Notes: generated by a model from the letters alone, not told the origin. A DNA stretch of 9,547 nt from Anaerolineales bacterium UBA3071 (GCA_002366755.1 DFBV01000220.1:2590-12136); one strand, 5' to 3'; positions 1 through 6,952 are shown, counted from the first letter of the stretch. Made by a program: numbers and translations.

Positions 1-626
1 GGCCAGGTCAGAGCGAGTACGAGATCGCCGCAGTGCTCTCCCGGGAGACACAGGCCCGCGGGGCTTTGCCCATCGTCAACCTGATTGCGACCGACCAACG
101 CATCTTCGACTTCCGTCATCCCTTGCCGGCGGACAAGAGGATGAAGTGCTACGCCATGTTGGTGCTGTGTGGCCGCAAGTGGGGCCTGGTCTGTTCCATC
201 ACTCGGCTGGTGCATTTCGGGCCGCTGCCGGACGAGTTGCAGCGCAAACAGGAGGCCTGCGCCCGCGTCGATGCCACCTTCATCGCTGGCACCCGCCCCT
301 CCGCTCGCCTGGGCGATGTCTTCTCGCAGGCTGTGGCGGCCTATGCCGAGACTGGCTATCCCGACGAGTGGATGCTGCACCATCAGGGTGGCTCCGCCGC
401 CTACGAGCCGCGGGAGCACGTGGCCACCGCCGCATCGGAGGAGATCGTTTACGAGGGCCAGGCCTTCGCCTGGAATCCCTCGATTGCTGGCGTCAAGTCG
501 GAGGACACCATCCTGGTGGGGGCGCACTGCAACGAGATACTGACCGCCATTCCCAACTGGCCGACAATCGAGGTTGAGGTCTTCGGTCAGGTCATCGCCA
601 GGCCGGCGATTCTGGTCGTGGACTAG
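1..626 (+). CDS. M24-family (creatinase/aminopeptidase P fold) protein, 3' part
   Basis: The reading frame is open from the left edge (first full codon at base 3) to TAG at 624-626, so the gene is cut at its 5' end. The visible part begins PGQSEYEIAA, which resembles the first helix of the C-terminal 'pita-bread' domain of COG0006/M24 proteins. The later order GRKWGLVCSITR, HHQGG (378-392) and AWNPSIAGVKSEDT also fits that fold. In true M24 peptidases five residues bind two metals. Here no Asp is seen at the first site, Ser (195-197) replaces the second Asp, and Asn (474-476) replaces the first Glu; the last Glu (501-503) and a His remain. Metal-dependent peptidase activity is therefore doubtful, and a creatinase-like or other hydrolytic role is possible. 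The substrate cannot be told. The gene is probably co-transcribed with the dehydrogenase 29 bases downstream. Confidence 0.72.
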   Translation, partial: PGQSEYEIAAVLSRETQARGALPIVNLIATDQRIFDFRHPLPADKRMKCYAMLVLCGRKWGLVCSITRLVHFGPLPDELQRKQEACARVDATFIAGTRPSARLGDVFSQAVAAYAETGYPDEWMLHHQGGSAAYEPREHVATAASEEIVYEGQAFAWNPSIAGVKSEDTILVGAHCNEILTAIPNWPTIEVEVFGQVIARPAILVVD

Positions 627-655
627 CACGGACACTGCTTGGAGGGGGTTGAAAG

Positions 656-1687
656 GTGAAATCTGCGCGTTTGTATGGTCCACGCGACCTGCGCGTGGAA
701 GAAGTGCCATGTCCCGACCCGCAGGCCGGTGATCTGCTCATTCGGGTGTGTGCTGTAGGCATCTGTGGTTCTGATGTGCATTACTACGAGGACGGTGGCA
801 TCGGGGCGAACAGGGTCACCGAAGCTCACGAGCTGGGACACGAATTCGCTGGGGTTGTCGCTGCCCTGGGGCCGGGCGTCGAAGGCCCGCCGCTGGGAAC
901 ACGGGTAGCTGTGGATCCCGCCATCCCCTGCGGAACCTGCGAGTTCTGTCTGGAGGGTAATCCCAACCTGTGCCCGCACATCCTCTTCGTGAGCACCCCC
1001 CCCACAAGGGGCAGCCTGGTCGAGTACATTGCCCATCCTGCCTCGTTGGTCTTCCCCCTGCCCGAAGAGATGGACTTCGCCGATGGGGCGATGCTGGAAC
1101 CGCTGGGGGTGGCCATTCACACGGTGAACCTGGCCAAGCTGCGGCCCGGCGACACCGCGGCCGTGCTCGGGAGCGGCCCGATTGGGCTGCTGACCATCCA
1201 GATGGCGCGGCTGGGCGGTGTGCGCACGGTCTACGCTACCGATCTTATCCCCGAGCGGCTGGCCATGGCGCAGCGGATGGGGGCCGATGAAGTGCTCCAG
1301 GCCGGCGAGGCAGATCCGGTGGCCTGGGTCGAGGAATTGACCGGGGGACGCGGCGTGGATGTGGTGTTTGAGGCGGCTTGGGCTGCAGAGACGGTCGCCC
1401 AGGCCGTGGCCATGGCCAAGCCGGGCGGCCGCGTGGTGATCGCAGGAATCCCTTCGGAAGATGTCCTGAGCTTCCCGGCCAGTGCGGCGCGCCGCAAGGG
1501 GCTGACTATCAAGCTCGTGCGGCGGATGAAGCACACCTACCCTCGTTCCATAGCTCTGGTGCAGCAGGGATTGGTGGACGTGCGCTCGCTCATCACCCAT
1601 CGTTTCCCGCTGACTGAGGCACGAGAGGCTTTGGAGTTGGCCGCTGCGCGGGCGGACGGGGTGGTCAAAGCGCTGGTGGAGATGTGA
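656..1687 (+). CDS. Zinc-dependent medium-chain alcohol dehydrogenase, sorbitol/polyol dehydrogenase-like
   Basis: This 343-residue protein is of normal length for the zinc-containing MDR family and should oxidise a secondary alcohol or polyol with NAD in the cytoplasm. The catalytic zinc ligands are visible as Cys37 (GICGSD), His62-Glu63 (GHE) and Glu148 (LEPLG). Four structural-zinc cysteines lie at 92, 95, 98 and 106 (CGTCEFC...C). The Rossmann motif GSGPIG is at 172-177, and an acidic residue at the end of the second strand (Asp196) favours NAD over NADP. The motif HYYEDG after the first zinc ligand is typical of sorbitol/xylitol dehydrogenases; L-threonine dehydrogenase and galactitol dehydrogenase are related alternatives. 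The start is GTG, chosen because GGAGGGGG (641-648) lies 7 bases upstream and the N-terminus matches the family. The M24-fold gene just upstream suggests a shared catabolic operon. The exact substrate is not determinable. Confidence 0.88.
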   Translation: MKSARLYGPRDLRVEEVPCPDPQAGDLLIRVCAVGICGSDVHYYEDGGIGANRVTEAHELGHEFAGVVAALGPGVEGPPLGTRVAVDPAIPCGTCEFCLEGNPNLCPHILFVSTPPTRGSLVEYIAHPASLVFPLPEEMDFADGAMLEPLGVAIHTVNLAKLRPGDTAAVLGSGPIGLLTIQMARLGGVRTVYATDLIPERLAMAQRMGADEVLQAGEADPVAWVEELTGGRGVDVVFEAAWAAETVAQAVAMAKPGGRVVIAGIPSEDVLSFPASAARRKGLTIKLVRRMKHTYPRSIALVQQGLVDVRSLITHRFPLTEAREALELAAARADGVVKALVEM

Positions 1688-1692
1688 AACGC

Positions 1693-1710
1693 AAGACCCG
1701 CTGGGGTTTT
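1693..1710 (+). terminator. Possible intrinsic terminator after the dehydrogenase gene
   Basis: AAGACCCGCTGGGGTTTT can fold into a 7-bp stem (1693-1699 with 1704-1710, one G-T pair) around the loop GCTG. It begins 5 bases after the dehydrogenase stop codon. The T tract is part of the stem, and only CCC follows, so it is a short and rather weak terminator candidate. Its A-stem-T design also makes it partly bidirectional. Confidence 0.4.
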
Positions 1711-1754
1711 CCCTGACCTGGACAAGCCAGCCCCGAGCAGAGGTTCCCGGTGCC

Positions 1755-1808
1755 GACGAAAGACGAAGGACTAACGACGAATCCGTCCTCCGTCATTCGT
1801 GCTTCGTC
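1755..1808. repeat. Fold-back array of degenerate GACGAAN heptamers
   Basis: Four consecutive heptamers read on the + strand (1755-1782): GACGAAA, GACGAAG, GACTAAC, GACGAAT. Immediately after them, four read on the minus strand (1808 back to 1781): GACGAAG, CACGAAT, GACGGAG, GACGGAT. The two arms share the two bases AT at the centre. The outer flanks extend this to a perfect 8-bp inverted repeat, CCGACGAA (1753-1760) and TTCGTCGG (1803-1810), followed inward by 5-bp and shorter paired blocks. The array lies between the ends of the convergent dehydrogenase and tRNA-Ser genes, so its fold could help block read-through, but there is no T run. Function is unknown; it may be a member of a dispersed intergenic heptamer repeat. 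Confidence 0.6.
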
Positions 1809-1816
1809 GGATTGCG

Positions 1817-1907
<91 letters not shown>

Positions 1908-1918
1908 GAGACGAGGAG

Positions 1919-1947
1919 ATTATACCCGAACACCACCTCTCAGCCAA
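1919..1947 (-). promoter_or_regulatory. Sigma-70-type promoter of the tRNA-Ser gene
   Basis: On the minus strand, TTGGCT (1947-1942) and a perfect TATAAT (1924-1919) are separated by exactly 17 bases. Transcription would start near 1912, leaving a leader of only about five bases before the mature tRNA 5' end at 1907. Strength and position fit a stable-RNA promoter. Confidence 0.75.
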
Positions 1948-2061
1948 ATCACTTGCTCTCGGCGTATACGACTTGCGAGGAATCGGCCCAAGCCTGGCGG
2001 GGGGCAATGTCAAGCAGGCTCTGCGAACCAGAAGGCTACAGAAGTCATCTTTCGACGGATT

Positions 2062-2117
2062 GAGGCAGAAGCCACACATGGAGCCGCCGGGTTATGGCCA
2101 CGTGTCGGTTCTGCCTC
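2062..2117 (+). other. Long imperfect hairpin in the leader of the carboxylase gene
   Basis: GAGGCAGAA (2062-2070) is perfectly complementary to TTCTGCCTC (2109-2117). Pairing continues inward with 2072/2107, 2074-2077 with 2102-2105, and 2079-2081 with 2098-2100, interrupted by single mismatches. This gives 17 pairs over 20 positions around a roughly 16-base apical region. No T run follows, so it is not a classic terminator. It ends 64 bases before the carboxylase start codon and could be a structured 5' untranslated element, or a remnant of a palindromic repeat. No known riboswitch family is recognised. Confidence 0.45.
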
Positions 2118-2181
2118 TGACAAGCGCTTATTAGCCTCTTCCGACCCTCCAGGCAATGAAACTGACGAAAAGGTGTGGCCG

Positions 2182-3726
2182 ATGACCGATCATATTGAAG
2201 AACTGCGTGAGATGCGAGCCAGGGCAAAGGTGGGCGGCGGCCCCAAGCGCATCGAAGCTCAGCATGCCAAGGGGAAGCTGACCGCTCGCGAGCGGCTGGC
2301 ATCGCTCCTCGACGAAGGCAGCTTCCAAGAACTGGGCGCGCTGGCCACGCACGATTGCACCGCCTTTGGCATGGACGAGAAGCGATTCCCCGGCGATGGT
2401 GTGGTTGCCGGCTTCGGCAAGATCAATGGCCGGAAGGTGGCCGTCTACGCCCAGGATTTCACGGTGCTGGGGGGCTCCTTCTCCGAGGTGCAGTCCCTCA
2501 AGATATGCCGTGTCATGGACTTGGCCCTGGAGAGCGGTATCCCCGTGGTCGGCCTGCTCGACTCGGGCGGCGCGCGCATCCAGGAGGGGGTCAAGAGCCT
2601 GGCGGGCTACGGCGAACTGTTCACCCGCAACGTGCTGGCCTCCGGTGTCATCCCTCAGATCTCGCTGATGCTGGGACCATGCGCGGGCGGCTCCGTCTAC
2701 TCTCCGGCGCTTACCGATTTCGTCGTTATGGTCAGGGACATCAGCCACATGTTCATCACCGGCCCTAGCGTGATCAAGACAGTCACTGGCGAGGAGGTGA
2801 CCTTCGGCGAGCTGGGCGGGGCGCTGGCCCACAGCGCCAAGAGTGGCGTAGCCCATTTCGTGGCCGACAGCGAGCAGCAAGCGTTCCTGCTCGTCAAGCA
2901 GCTCCTCAGCTACTTGCCGCCCAACAACGTGGAAGATCCTCGCAACGTCGAACCGTACGACGACCCGCAGCGCATGGACGATGGGTTGAACGACATCGTT
3001 CCCCTCGATGAAACCGTCCCTTACGACATGCAGGAGGTCATTGCCCGCGTCTTCGACAGCGACAGCTTCTTGGAAGTGCAGGCCTACTACGCCCGTAGCG
3101 CTATCGTCGGCTTCGCCCGGCTCGATGGCTATGTGGTGGGAGTGGTCGCCAACCAGCCGTTGCACCTGGCTGGTGTGCTGGACATTGACAGCAGCGACAA
3201 GATCGCCCGCTTCGTGCGCATTTGCGACGCCTTCAACATCCCTGTGGTCACTTTCGTGGACTGCCCCGGCTACCTGCCCGGCGTAGATCAGGAACACGGC
3301 GGCATCATCCGCCACGGAGCCAAGATCATCTACGCCTACTGCGAGGCCACCGTGCCCAAGATTTGCGTGGTCACCCGCAAGGCCATTGGCGGGGCCTACA
3401 TCGCTATGAGCAGCAAGCAGATGCGCAGTGACCTGGCCTTTGCCTGGCCCACGGCGGAGATCGCCGTCATGGGGCCGGATGGCGCAGTGAACATCCTCTA
3501 CCGCCGTGAACTGAAAGCGGCGGACGATCCTGAGACCCTGCGGGCGCAGTATGTCGCCGAGTACAAGGCGAGATTCCACAATCCCTACTCGGCAGCCGAC
3601 ATGGGTCAGATTGACGAAGTCATCGAGCCCCGCGAGACACGGCCTCGGCTGATTGCTGCCCTCGACATCCTGCGGGGGAAGGTCGCTACTAACCCTGCCA
3701 AGAAGCACGGCTTGATGCCGGTGTAG
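2182..3726 (+). CDS. Acyl-CoA carboxylase beta subunit (carboxyltransferase; propionyl-/acetyl-CoA type)
   Basis: This 514-residue protein has the usual length and full two-domain crotonase-fold layout of the PccB/AccD5/MmdA family. It transfers carboxylate from biotin to acyl-CoA in the cytoplasm. The N-terminal signature HAKGKLTARERL is at 28-39. The first oxyanion-hole motif GGARIQEG starts at residue 129, and GPCAGGSVYSP is at 165-175. The C-terminal half contains PGYLPGVDQEHGGIIRHGAK and RKAIGGAYIAMSSK. Residue 407 is Ile where Streptomyces PccB has the specificity residue Asp422, so acetyl-CoA may also be accepted (inference). The start ATG was chosen because AAGG (2170-2173) lies 8 bases upstream and the family N-terminus begins here; the frame stays open upstream through the tRNA but is not coding there. 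No biotin carboxylase or biotin carrier gene is adjacent, so a decarboxylase alpha subunit (MmdA-like) remains possible. Confidence 0.9.
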   Translation: MTDHIEELREMRARAKVGGGPKRIEAQHAKGKLTARERLASLLDEGSFQELGALATHDCTAFGMDEKRFPGDGVVAGFGKINGRKVAVYAQDFTVLGGSFSEVQSLKICRVMDLALESGIPVVGLLDSGGARIQEGVKSLAGYGELFTRNVLASGVIPQISLMLGPCAGGSVYSPALTDFVVMVRDISHMFITGPSVIKTVTGEEVTFGELGGALAHSAKSGVAHFVADSEQQAFLLVKQLLSYLPPNNVEDPRNVEPYDDPQRMDDGLNDIVPLDETVPYDMQEVIARVFDSDSFLEVQAYYARSAIVGFARLDGYVVGVVANQPLHLAGVLDIDSSDKIARFVRICDAFNIPVVTFVDCPGYLPGVDQEHGGIIRHGAKIIYAYCEATVPKICVVTRKAIGGAYIAMSSKQMRSDLAFAWPTAEIAVMGPDGAVNILYRRELKAADDPETLRAQYVAEYKARFHNPYSAADMGQIDEVIEPRETRPRLIAALDILRGKVATNPAKKHGLMPV

Positions 3727-3872
3727 GGGACTGGCCTTCGGGAACTGCCATGAGAGACACAGCGATCTACTTGCAGCGCTGTACGATCTCAGCGGCCATG
3801 CTCCACCCCGCCGACGCGAAGGGTTGTGGCTGCTTTGGGATACGTTCTTGGCTAGTGTGAGGTCTGGCACCG

Positions 3873-4805
3873 ATGAGCAGTGACGTGACATCAAGCAACA
3901 AGCAAACAGCCGTCCGCAGCCGCAGCGAAGGCGAGCAACTGACGCGAGGACGCCGCCCACCCTGGCTACGGGTGCGCGCCCCCACCAGCGACAACTACCG
4001 CCGCCTGAAGGCGCTGATGCGTGGCCACCGGTTGCACACCGTCTGCGAGGAAGCCTCGTGCCCCAACATCGGCGAATGCTGGGGGCATGGAACGGCAACC
4101 TTCCTGCTGCTGGGAGAAGTCTGCACGCGCAACTGTGGCTTCTGCAGCGTGAAGACGGGGCAGCCCCAGACGCTGGATGGGGACGAGCCGCGCCGCGTGG
4201 CGGAGACCGTGGCCCTGATGGAGCTTCGTCACGCTGTACTCACGTCTGTGACCCGGGATGACCTTCCCGGCGGCGGGGCGGTTATCTTCGCTCGCACGGT
4301 GAAGGCAATCCGCCAGCGGCTGCCGGACTGCACGGTGGAGGTGCTGATCCCCGACTTTGGCGGAGACCGTCAGGCGCTGCAACTGGTGATGGACGCCAAT
4401 CCCGACATCCTCAACCACAACCTGGAGACGGTGCCGCGCCTCTACCCTGCCGTGCGGCCGCAGGCGAATTACCATCGCTCGCTCGACATCCTGCGCTGGG
4501 CCAGGGAGATGAGCGCCCAGACTCTCACCAAGTCGGGCCTGATGGTGGGGTTGGGCGAGACGTGGGATGAGCTGTTGGCGGTGATGGACGAGCTGCGGGC
4601 AGAGGGCTGTAACATCCTCACGATTGGCCAGTATCTGCAGCCTTCCCGTTACCATCTGCCCATCGCGCGCTACTACACGCCAGAGGAGTTCGATCGGTTG
4701 CGAGAGGAGGGGGAGGTGAGGGGGTTTGCCTGGGTGGAGTCGGGGCCGCTAGTGCGCTCGTCGTACCATGCTGAGCAGCAGGTCGCGGCCTCACGGTGTC
4801 CATAG
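3873..4805 (+). CDS. lipA: Lipoyl synthase (radical SAM)
   Basis: This 310-residue enzyme inserts two sulfur atoms into octanoyl groups carried on the E2/GcvH lipoyl domains. It uses S-adenosylmethionine and sacrifices its auxiliary iron-sulfur cluster. The auxiliary [4Fe-4S] ligands are Cys58, Cys63 and Cys69 (CEEASCPNIGEC). The radical-SAM cluster motif CTRNCGFC supplies Cys84, Cys88 and Cys91. The C-terminal RSSY motif at 295-298 supplies the serine ligand of the auxiliary cluster. Other family blocks are seen, including VTRDDLPGGGA, NHNLETVPRLYP, KSGLMVGLGE and TIGQYLQPS. The start ATG has GAGG (3859-3862) 10 bases upstream. It lies 146 bases after the carboxylase gene in the same direction and may be separately transcribed. 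No lipB or lipoate ligase gene is nearby. The roughly 30-residue polar N-terminus before WLRVRAP is ordinary for the family. Confidence 0.97.
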   Translation: MSSDVTSSNKQTAVRSRSEGEQLTRGRRPPWLRVRAPTSDNYRRLKALMRGHRLHTVCEEASCPNIGECWGHGTATFLLLGEVCTRNCGFCSVKTGQPQTLDGDEPRRVAETVALMELRHAVLTSVTRDDLPGGGAVIFARTVKAIRQRLPDCTVEVLIPDFGGDRQALQLVMDANPDILNHNLETVPRLYPAVRPQANYHRSLDILRWAREMSAQTLTKSGLMVGLGETWDELLAVMDELRAEGCNILTIGQYLQPSRYHLPIARYYTPEEFDRLREEGEVRGFAWVESGPLVRSSYHAEQQVAASRCP

Positions 4806-4816
4806 TCTCTCACAAA

Positions 4817-4853
4817 GGAACGCCGTACCCTTCAGGGTGCGGTGGGAGGTTCC
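4817..4853. other. Two-tier hairpin between convergent genes
   Basis: CCGTACCC (4823-4830) pairs with GGGTGCGG (4835-4842) over 8 bp with one G-T pair and a TTCA loop. An outer 5-bp stem, GGAAC (4817-4821) with GTTCC (4849-4853), encloses it. It begins 11 bases after the lipA stop codon and no T run follows directly. It may stabilise the mRNA 3' end, add to termination, or be a dispersed palindromic intergenic element. Confidence 0.45.
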
Positions 4854-4870
4854 CCCGTGCTACAGTCTTC

Positions 4871-4900
4871 GCCCCAGGGTGTTTGCGCCTGGGGCTTTCT
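4871..4900 (+). terminator. Intrinsic terminator of lipA
   Basis: GCCCCAGG (4871-4878) and CCTGGGGC (4888-4895) form a perfect 8-bp G+C-rich stem around a 9-base loop. TTTCT follows on the + strand. It lies between the convergent lipA and ricT stop codons. On the minus strand the stem is followed by GAAGACTG rather than a T run, so it should act mainly on lipA transcripts, although the stem may slow both polymerases. Confidence 0.7.
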
Positions 4901-5797
4901 CTATCGCCGAGAAGAGGTCCGGCGGCGGCTTCGGTCGCTCCTGCGGCGGGGGCGTTTCTTCTCCTCCCCTTTCTTTTCTTCTTCTTTCCCCGCTTCGGGA
5001 GTGATCAGTTCGGCCACTGGCACTTCGATCCTGCTGTCGCCGCTTTGCAGCTTCACGGTCACGGTCTCTTTGAGCGGGTGTACTCTTACCACGGTTCCTT
5101 CACCAAGGTGGGTGAACACCTTGCTTCGTTTGGCTGGCAACCGCTTCAGAGCCTCGGCATAGACCTCGCTCTCGTAGGACAGGCAGCAGAGCAACCGGCC
5201 GCATGAGCCCGATATCTCAGCGGGGTTGAGCGGCAGGTTCTGCTGCTTGGCCAGTCGGATGGAGATGGGCTCAAACTCCTGCAGCCAAGAGGCACAGCAC
5301 AGTCGATAGCCGCAGCGACCGTAGCCGTCCAGTAGCTTGGCCTCGTCGCGCACGCCGATCTGTCGCATCTCCACGGAAGTTTCGAAGGCCTTGGACAATT
5401 CCTTCACCAGGGCTCTGAAGTCCACCCGCGACTCGGCCGAGAAGTAGACGGTGAGGCGGCTGCCGTCGAAGTTGTGCTCCACGCTGACAACCTTCATCGG
5501 CAGTTCATGCTCTGCCACAACCTCGCGCGTGCGCTCCAGTGCTTCTGGTTCTCGCCGGCAATACTGGTCCTGTTGGACGGCGTCCCAGGCGGTGGCGCGC
5601 CTGATCACCGGTTTCAGTTTGGTCCGAATCTCTGCCTTGGGCACTTCCCTCGGGGCGATGACCACGCGGCCCATGGCACGGCCGCGGGCTGTGTCAACGA
5701 TCACGTGCTCGCCCCGCTCCAGATCGGTCAAGTGACCAGGGCTGAAACCGTAGATTTTGGATGCGTATCTCAGGCGAATGCCTACGACGGTTGGCAT
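4901..5797 (-). CDS. ricT: PSP1-domain protein, RicT/YaaT family iron-sulfur protein
   Basis: The 298-residue protein carries the PSP1 domain, opening with VVGIRLRYASKIYGFSPG. Its diagnostic cysteine-rich core has Cys162, 167 and 168 in GRCGYRLCC and Cys199, 204 and 205 in SCGRLLCC. In Bacillus, RicT (YaaT) forms the Y-complex with RicA and RicF, which carries iron-sulfur clusters and aids RNase Y-dependent RNA maturation, competence and sporulation. Here RicA and RicF are not in view, so the partnership is inferred. The last 30 or so residues are a very charged Lys/Glu/Arg/Ser tail of the kind that could bind RNA. ATG at 5797 was chosen because GAGGAA (5812-5807) lies 9 bases upstream and the conserved domain begins there. 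A TTG start at 5926 would overlap the holB stop codon and add 43 unconserved-looking residues. It lies 121 bases downstream of holB, probably in the same operon. Confidence 0.9.
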   Translation of the reverse strand: MPTVVGIRLRYASKIYGFSPGHLTDLERGEHVIVDTARGRAMGRVVIAPREVPKAEIRTKLKPVIRRATAWDAVQQDQYCRREPEALERTREVVAEHELPMKVVSVEHNFDGSRLTVYFSAESRVDFRALVKELSKAFETSVEMRQIGVRDEAKLLDGYGRCGYRLCCASWLQEFEPISIRLAKQQNLPLNPAEISGSCGRLLCCLSYESEVYAEALKRLPAKRSKVFTHLGEGTVVRVHPLKETVTVKLQSGDSRIEVPVAELITPEAGKEEEKKGEEKKRPRRRSDRSRRRTSSRR

Positions 5798-5918
5798 GAT
5801 CTGATGTTCCTCATGGGCTTGAGATCTTGTCCGAAAACCGCAGAGCCGACACCCTGTGGGCAGCGCAAAGTCGCATTGAGAGCTGGAAGCTGCCACTTCG
5901 GGGTTCTTCGGATTGGTA

Positions 5919-6926
5919 TCAAGCAATGTCGCCGGACTGGGCTGGGCGCGGCAACCGCAACAGCAACAGCTCCAGCGCCAAGCGACGGTTGACGTTCCGC
6001 TGCAGGTAGCGGGCAGTTCTTGCTAGGGCCCCCAGGAAGGCCCTCGACTGCTGAGCATCGTATTGTCTGGCCTCATTGCGTAGGGTGTCCATGTGGTCAA
6101 TGTTCGCTACCTGCTCCGGGCAAGCGTATTGCAGCAGCAGCAGATCCCGCCACCAGCTTGACCACAGGTGGAGCACGTTGCGGGCGACATCTGGCTTCTT
6201 GCGGCTCAGCAGTTCGGCGTAGCGCATTCGCTGCACGCGGCCCTGGCTGCGGAGAGCCAGCAGATCAGCCAGACGGTTGGCGCGCTGTTCCCAGGAGGCG
6301 TCGTCGTCTAGCATTGTCGCTGCCCATCCCAGCCGTCCTTGCGAAAGCCGCGCCAGCAGCTCCGCTCGCTCCGGAGGAGCGTGCCACCGTTCCCGCAAAG
6401 CCTGTGCCACCTGCGCCGTGGGCAGCGGCCGCAGCGCGATCTGCTGGCAGCGTGAGGCGACCGTGGCCAGCGTCTGCTCGCCCTGGGTCAGAGTGAGGAA
6501 GATCACCACGTGCGCTGGCGGCTCCTCCAGGGTCTTGAGCAGCGCATTGGCTGCCGGTGCGGTGGCCTGCTCTATTCGCCGTAGGATGAATACTTTGTGG
6601 TATGCCTCAACGGGCGTCAAGGCCGCCTGCCGCCGTAGCTCCCGCACTTGGTCGATGAGCAGATTGGACGTGCGCGGGGCGATGATGCGCAGATCGGGGT
6701 GGATACCCTGCTGCACTTTGCGGCAGCCTGAGCACTCGCCGCAAGGCGGTTCTGCGTCTGTGCAAAGGAGCGCTTGTGCGCAGGCGCGGGCCAGCGTCGT
6801 CTTGCCCACCTGCGGCGGTCCGCTGAGCAGGTAGGCGTGACTCACCTGCCCTGTGGCTAGAGCTCGTTGCAGCAACTCCACGGCCAATTCATGTCCGATG
6901 ACCGGCCAGTTCACTTTTTCCCTCAT
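5919..6926 (-). CDS. holB: DNA polymerase III, delta prime subunit (clamp loader)
   Basis: This roughly 335-residue AAA+ protein belongs to the sliding-clamp loader of the replicative polymerase. Walker A GPPQVGKT is at 36-43. A zinc-binding set of four cysteines (55, 62, 65, 68; CGECSGC core) follows, as in DnaX/HolB proteins. AANALLKTLEEPP is at 125-137 and the SRC arginine-finger motif at 158-160. The Walker B region reads VFILRRIEQAT instead of an acidic DEA(D/E) motif, so it should not hydrolyse ATP, in line with the usual passive role of delta prime. Start choice is uncertain. ATG 6926 fits the predicted transcript start, while GTG 6914 has a better ribosome site (GAGGG, 5 bases away). 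GTG 6962 would lie upstream of the predicted transcription start. The ricT gene follows, as in Bacillus. Confidence 0.9.
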   Translation of the reverse strand: MREKVNWPVIGHELAVELLQRALATGQVSHAYLLSGPPQVGKTTLARACAQALLCTDAEPPCGECSGCRKVQQGIHPDLRIIAPRTSNLLIDQVRELRRQAALTPVEAYHKVFILRRIEQATAPAANALLKTLEEPPAHVVIFLTLTQGEQTLATVASRCQQIALRPLPTAQVAQALRERWHAPPERAELLARLSQGRLGWAATMLDDDASWEQRANRLADLLALRSQGRVQRMRYAELLSRKKPDVARNVLHLWSSWWRDLLLLQYACPEQVANIDHMDTLRNEARQYDAQQSRAFLGALARTARYLQRNVNRRLALELLLLRLPRPAQSGDIA

Positions 6927-6952
6927 TGGGTCGTTTGCTCGTTCCCTTGGCG

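Noticed and set aside
623..1600. A 325-codon minus-strand frame opposite the dehydrogenase
   Set aside because: The + strand frame has all zinc and Rossmann motifs; the minus frame shows none.
1717..1730. Small CTGG/CCAG hairpin as the tRNA-Ser terminator
   Set aside because: Only 4 bp with no T run on the minus strand; too weak to call.
3750..3860. A 36-codon frame between the carboxylase gene and lipA
   Set aside because: No clear ribosome site, no recognisable motif, and the length is expected by chance.
2131..4098. A 655-codon open frame on the minus strand opposite the carboxylase gene
   Set aside because: Its translation has no recognisable family and is low-complexity in character, while the + strand encodes a full, motif-perfect carboxyltransferase. 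It is an antisense shadow of G+C-rich codon use.
5798..5926. TTG start for ricT overlapping the holB stop codon
   Set aside because: The added 43 residues do not look like the PSP1 family N-terminus, and ATG 5797 has GAGGAA at good spacing.
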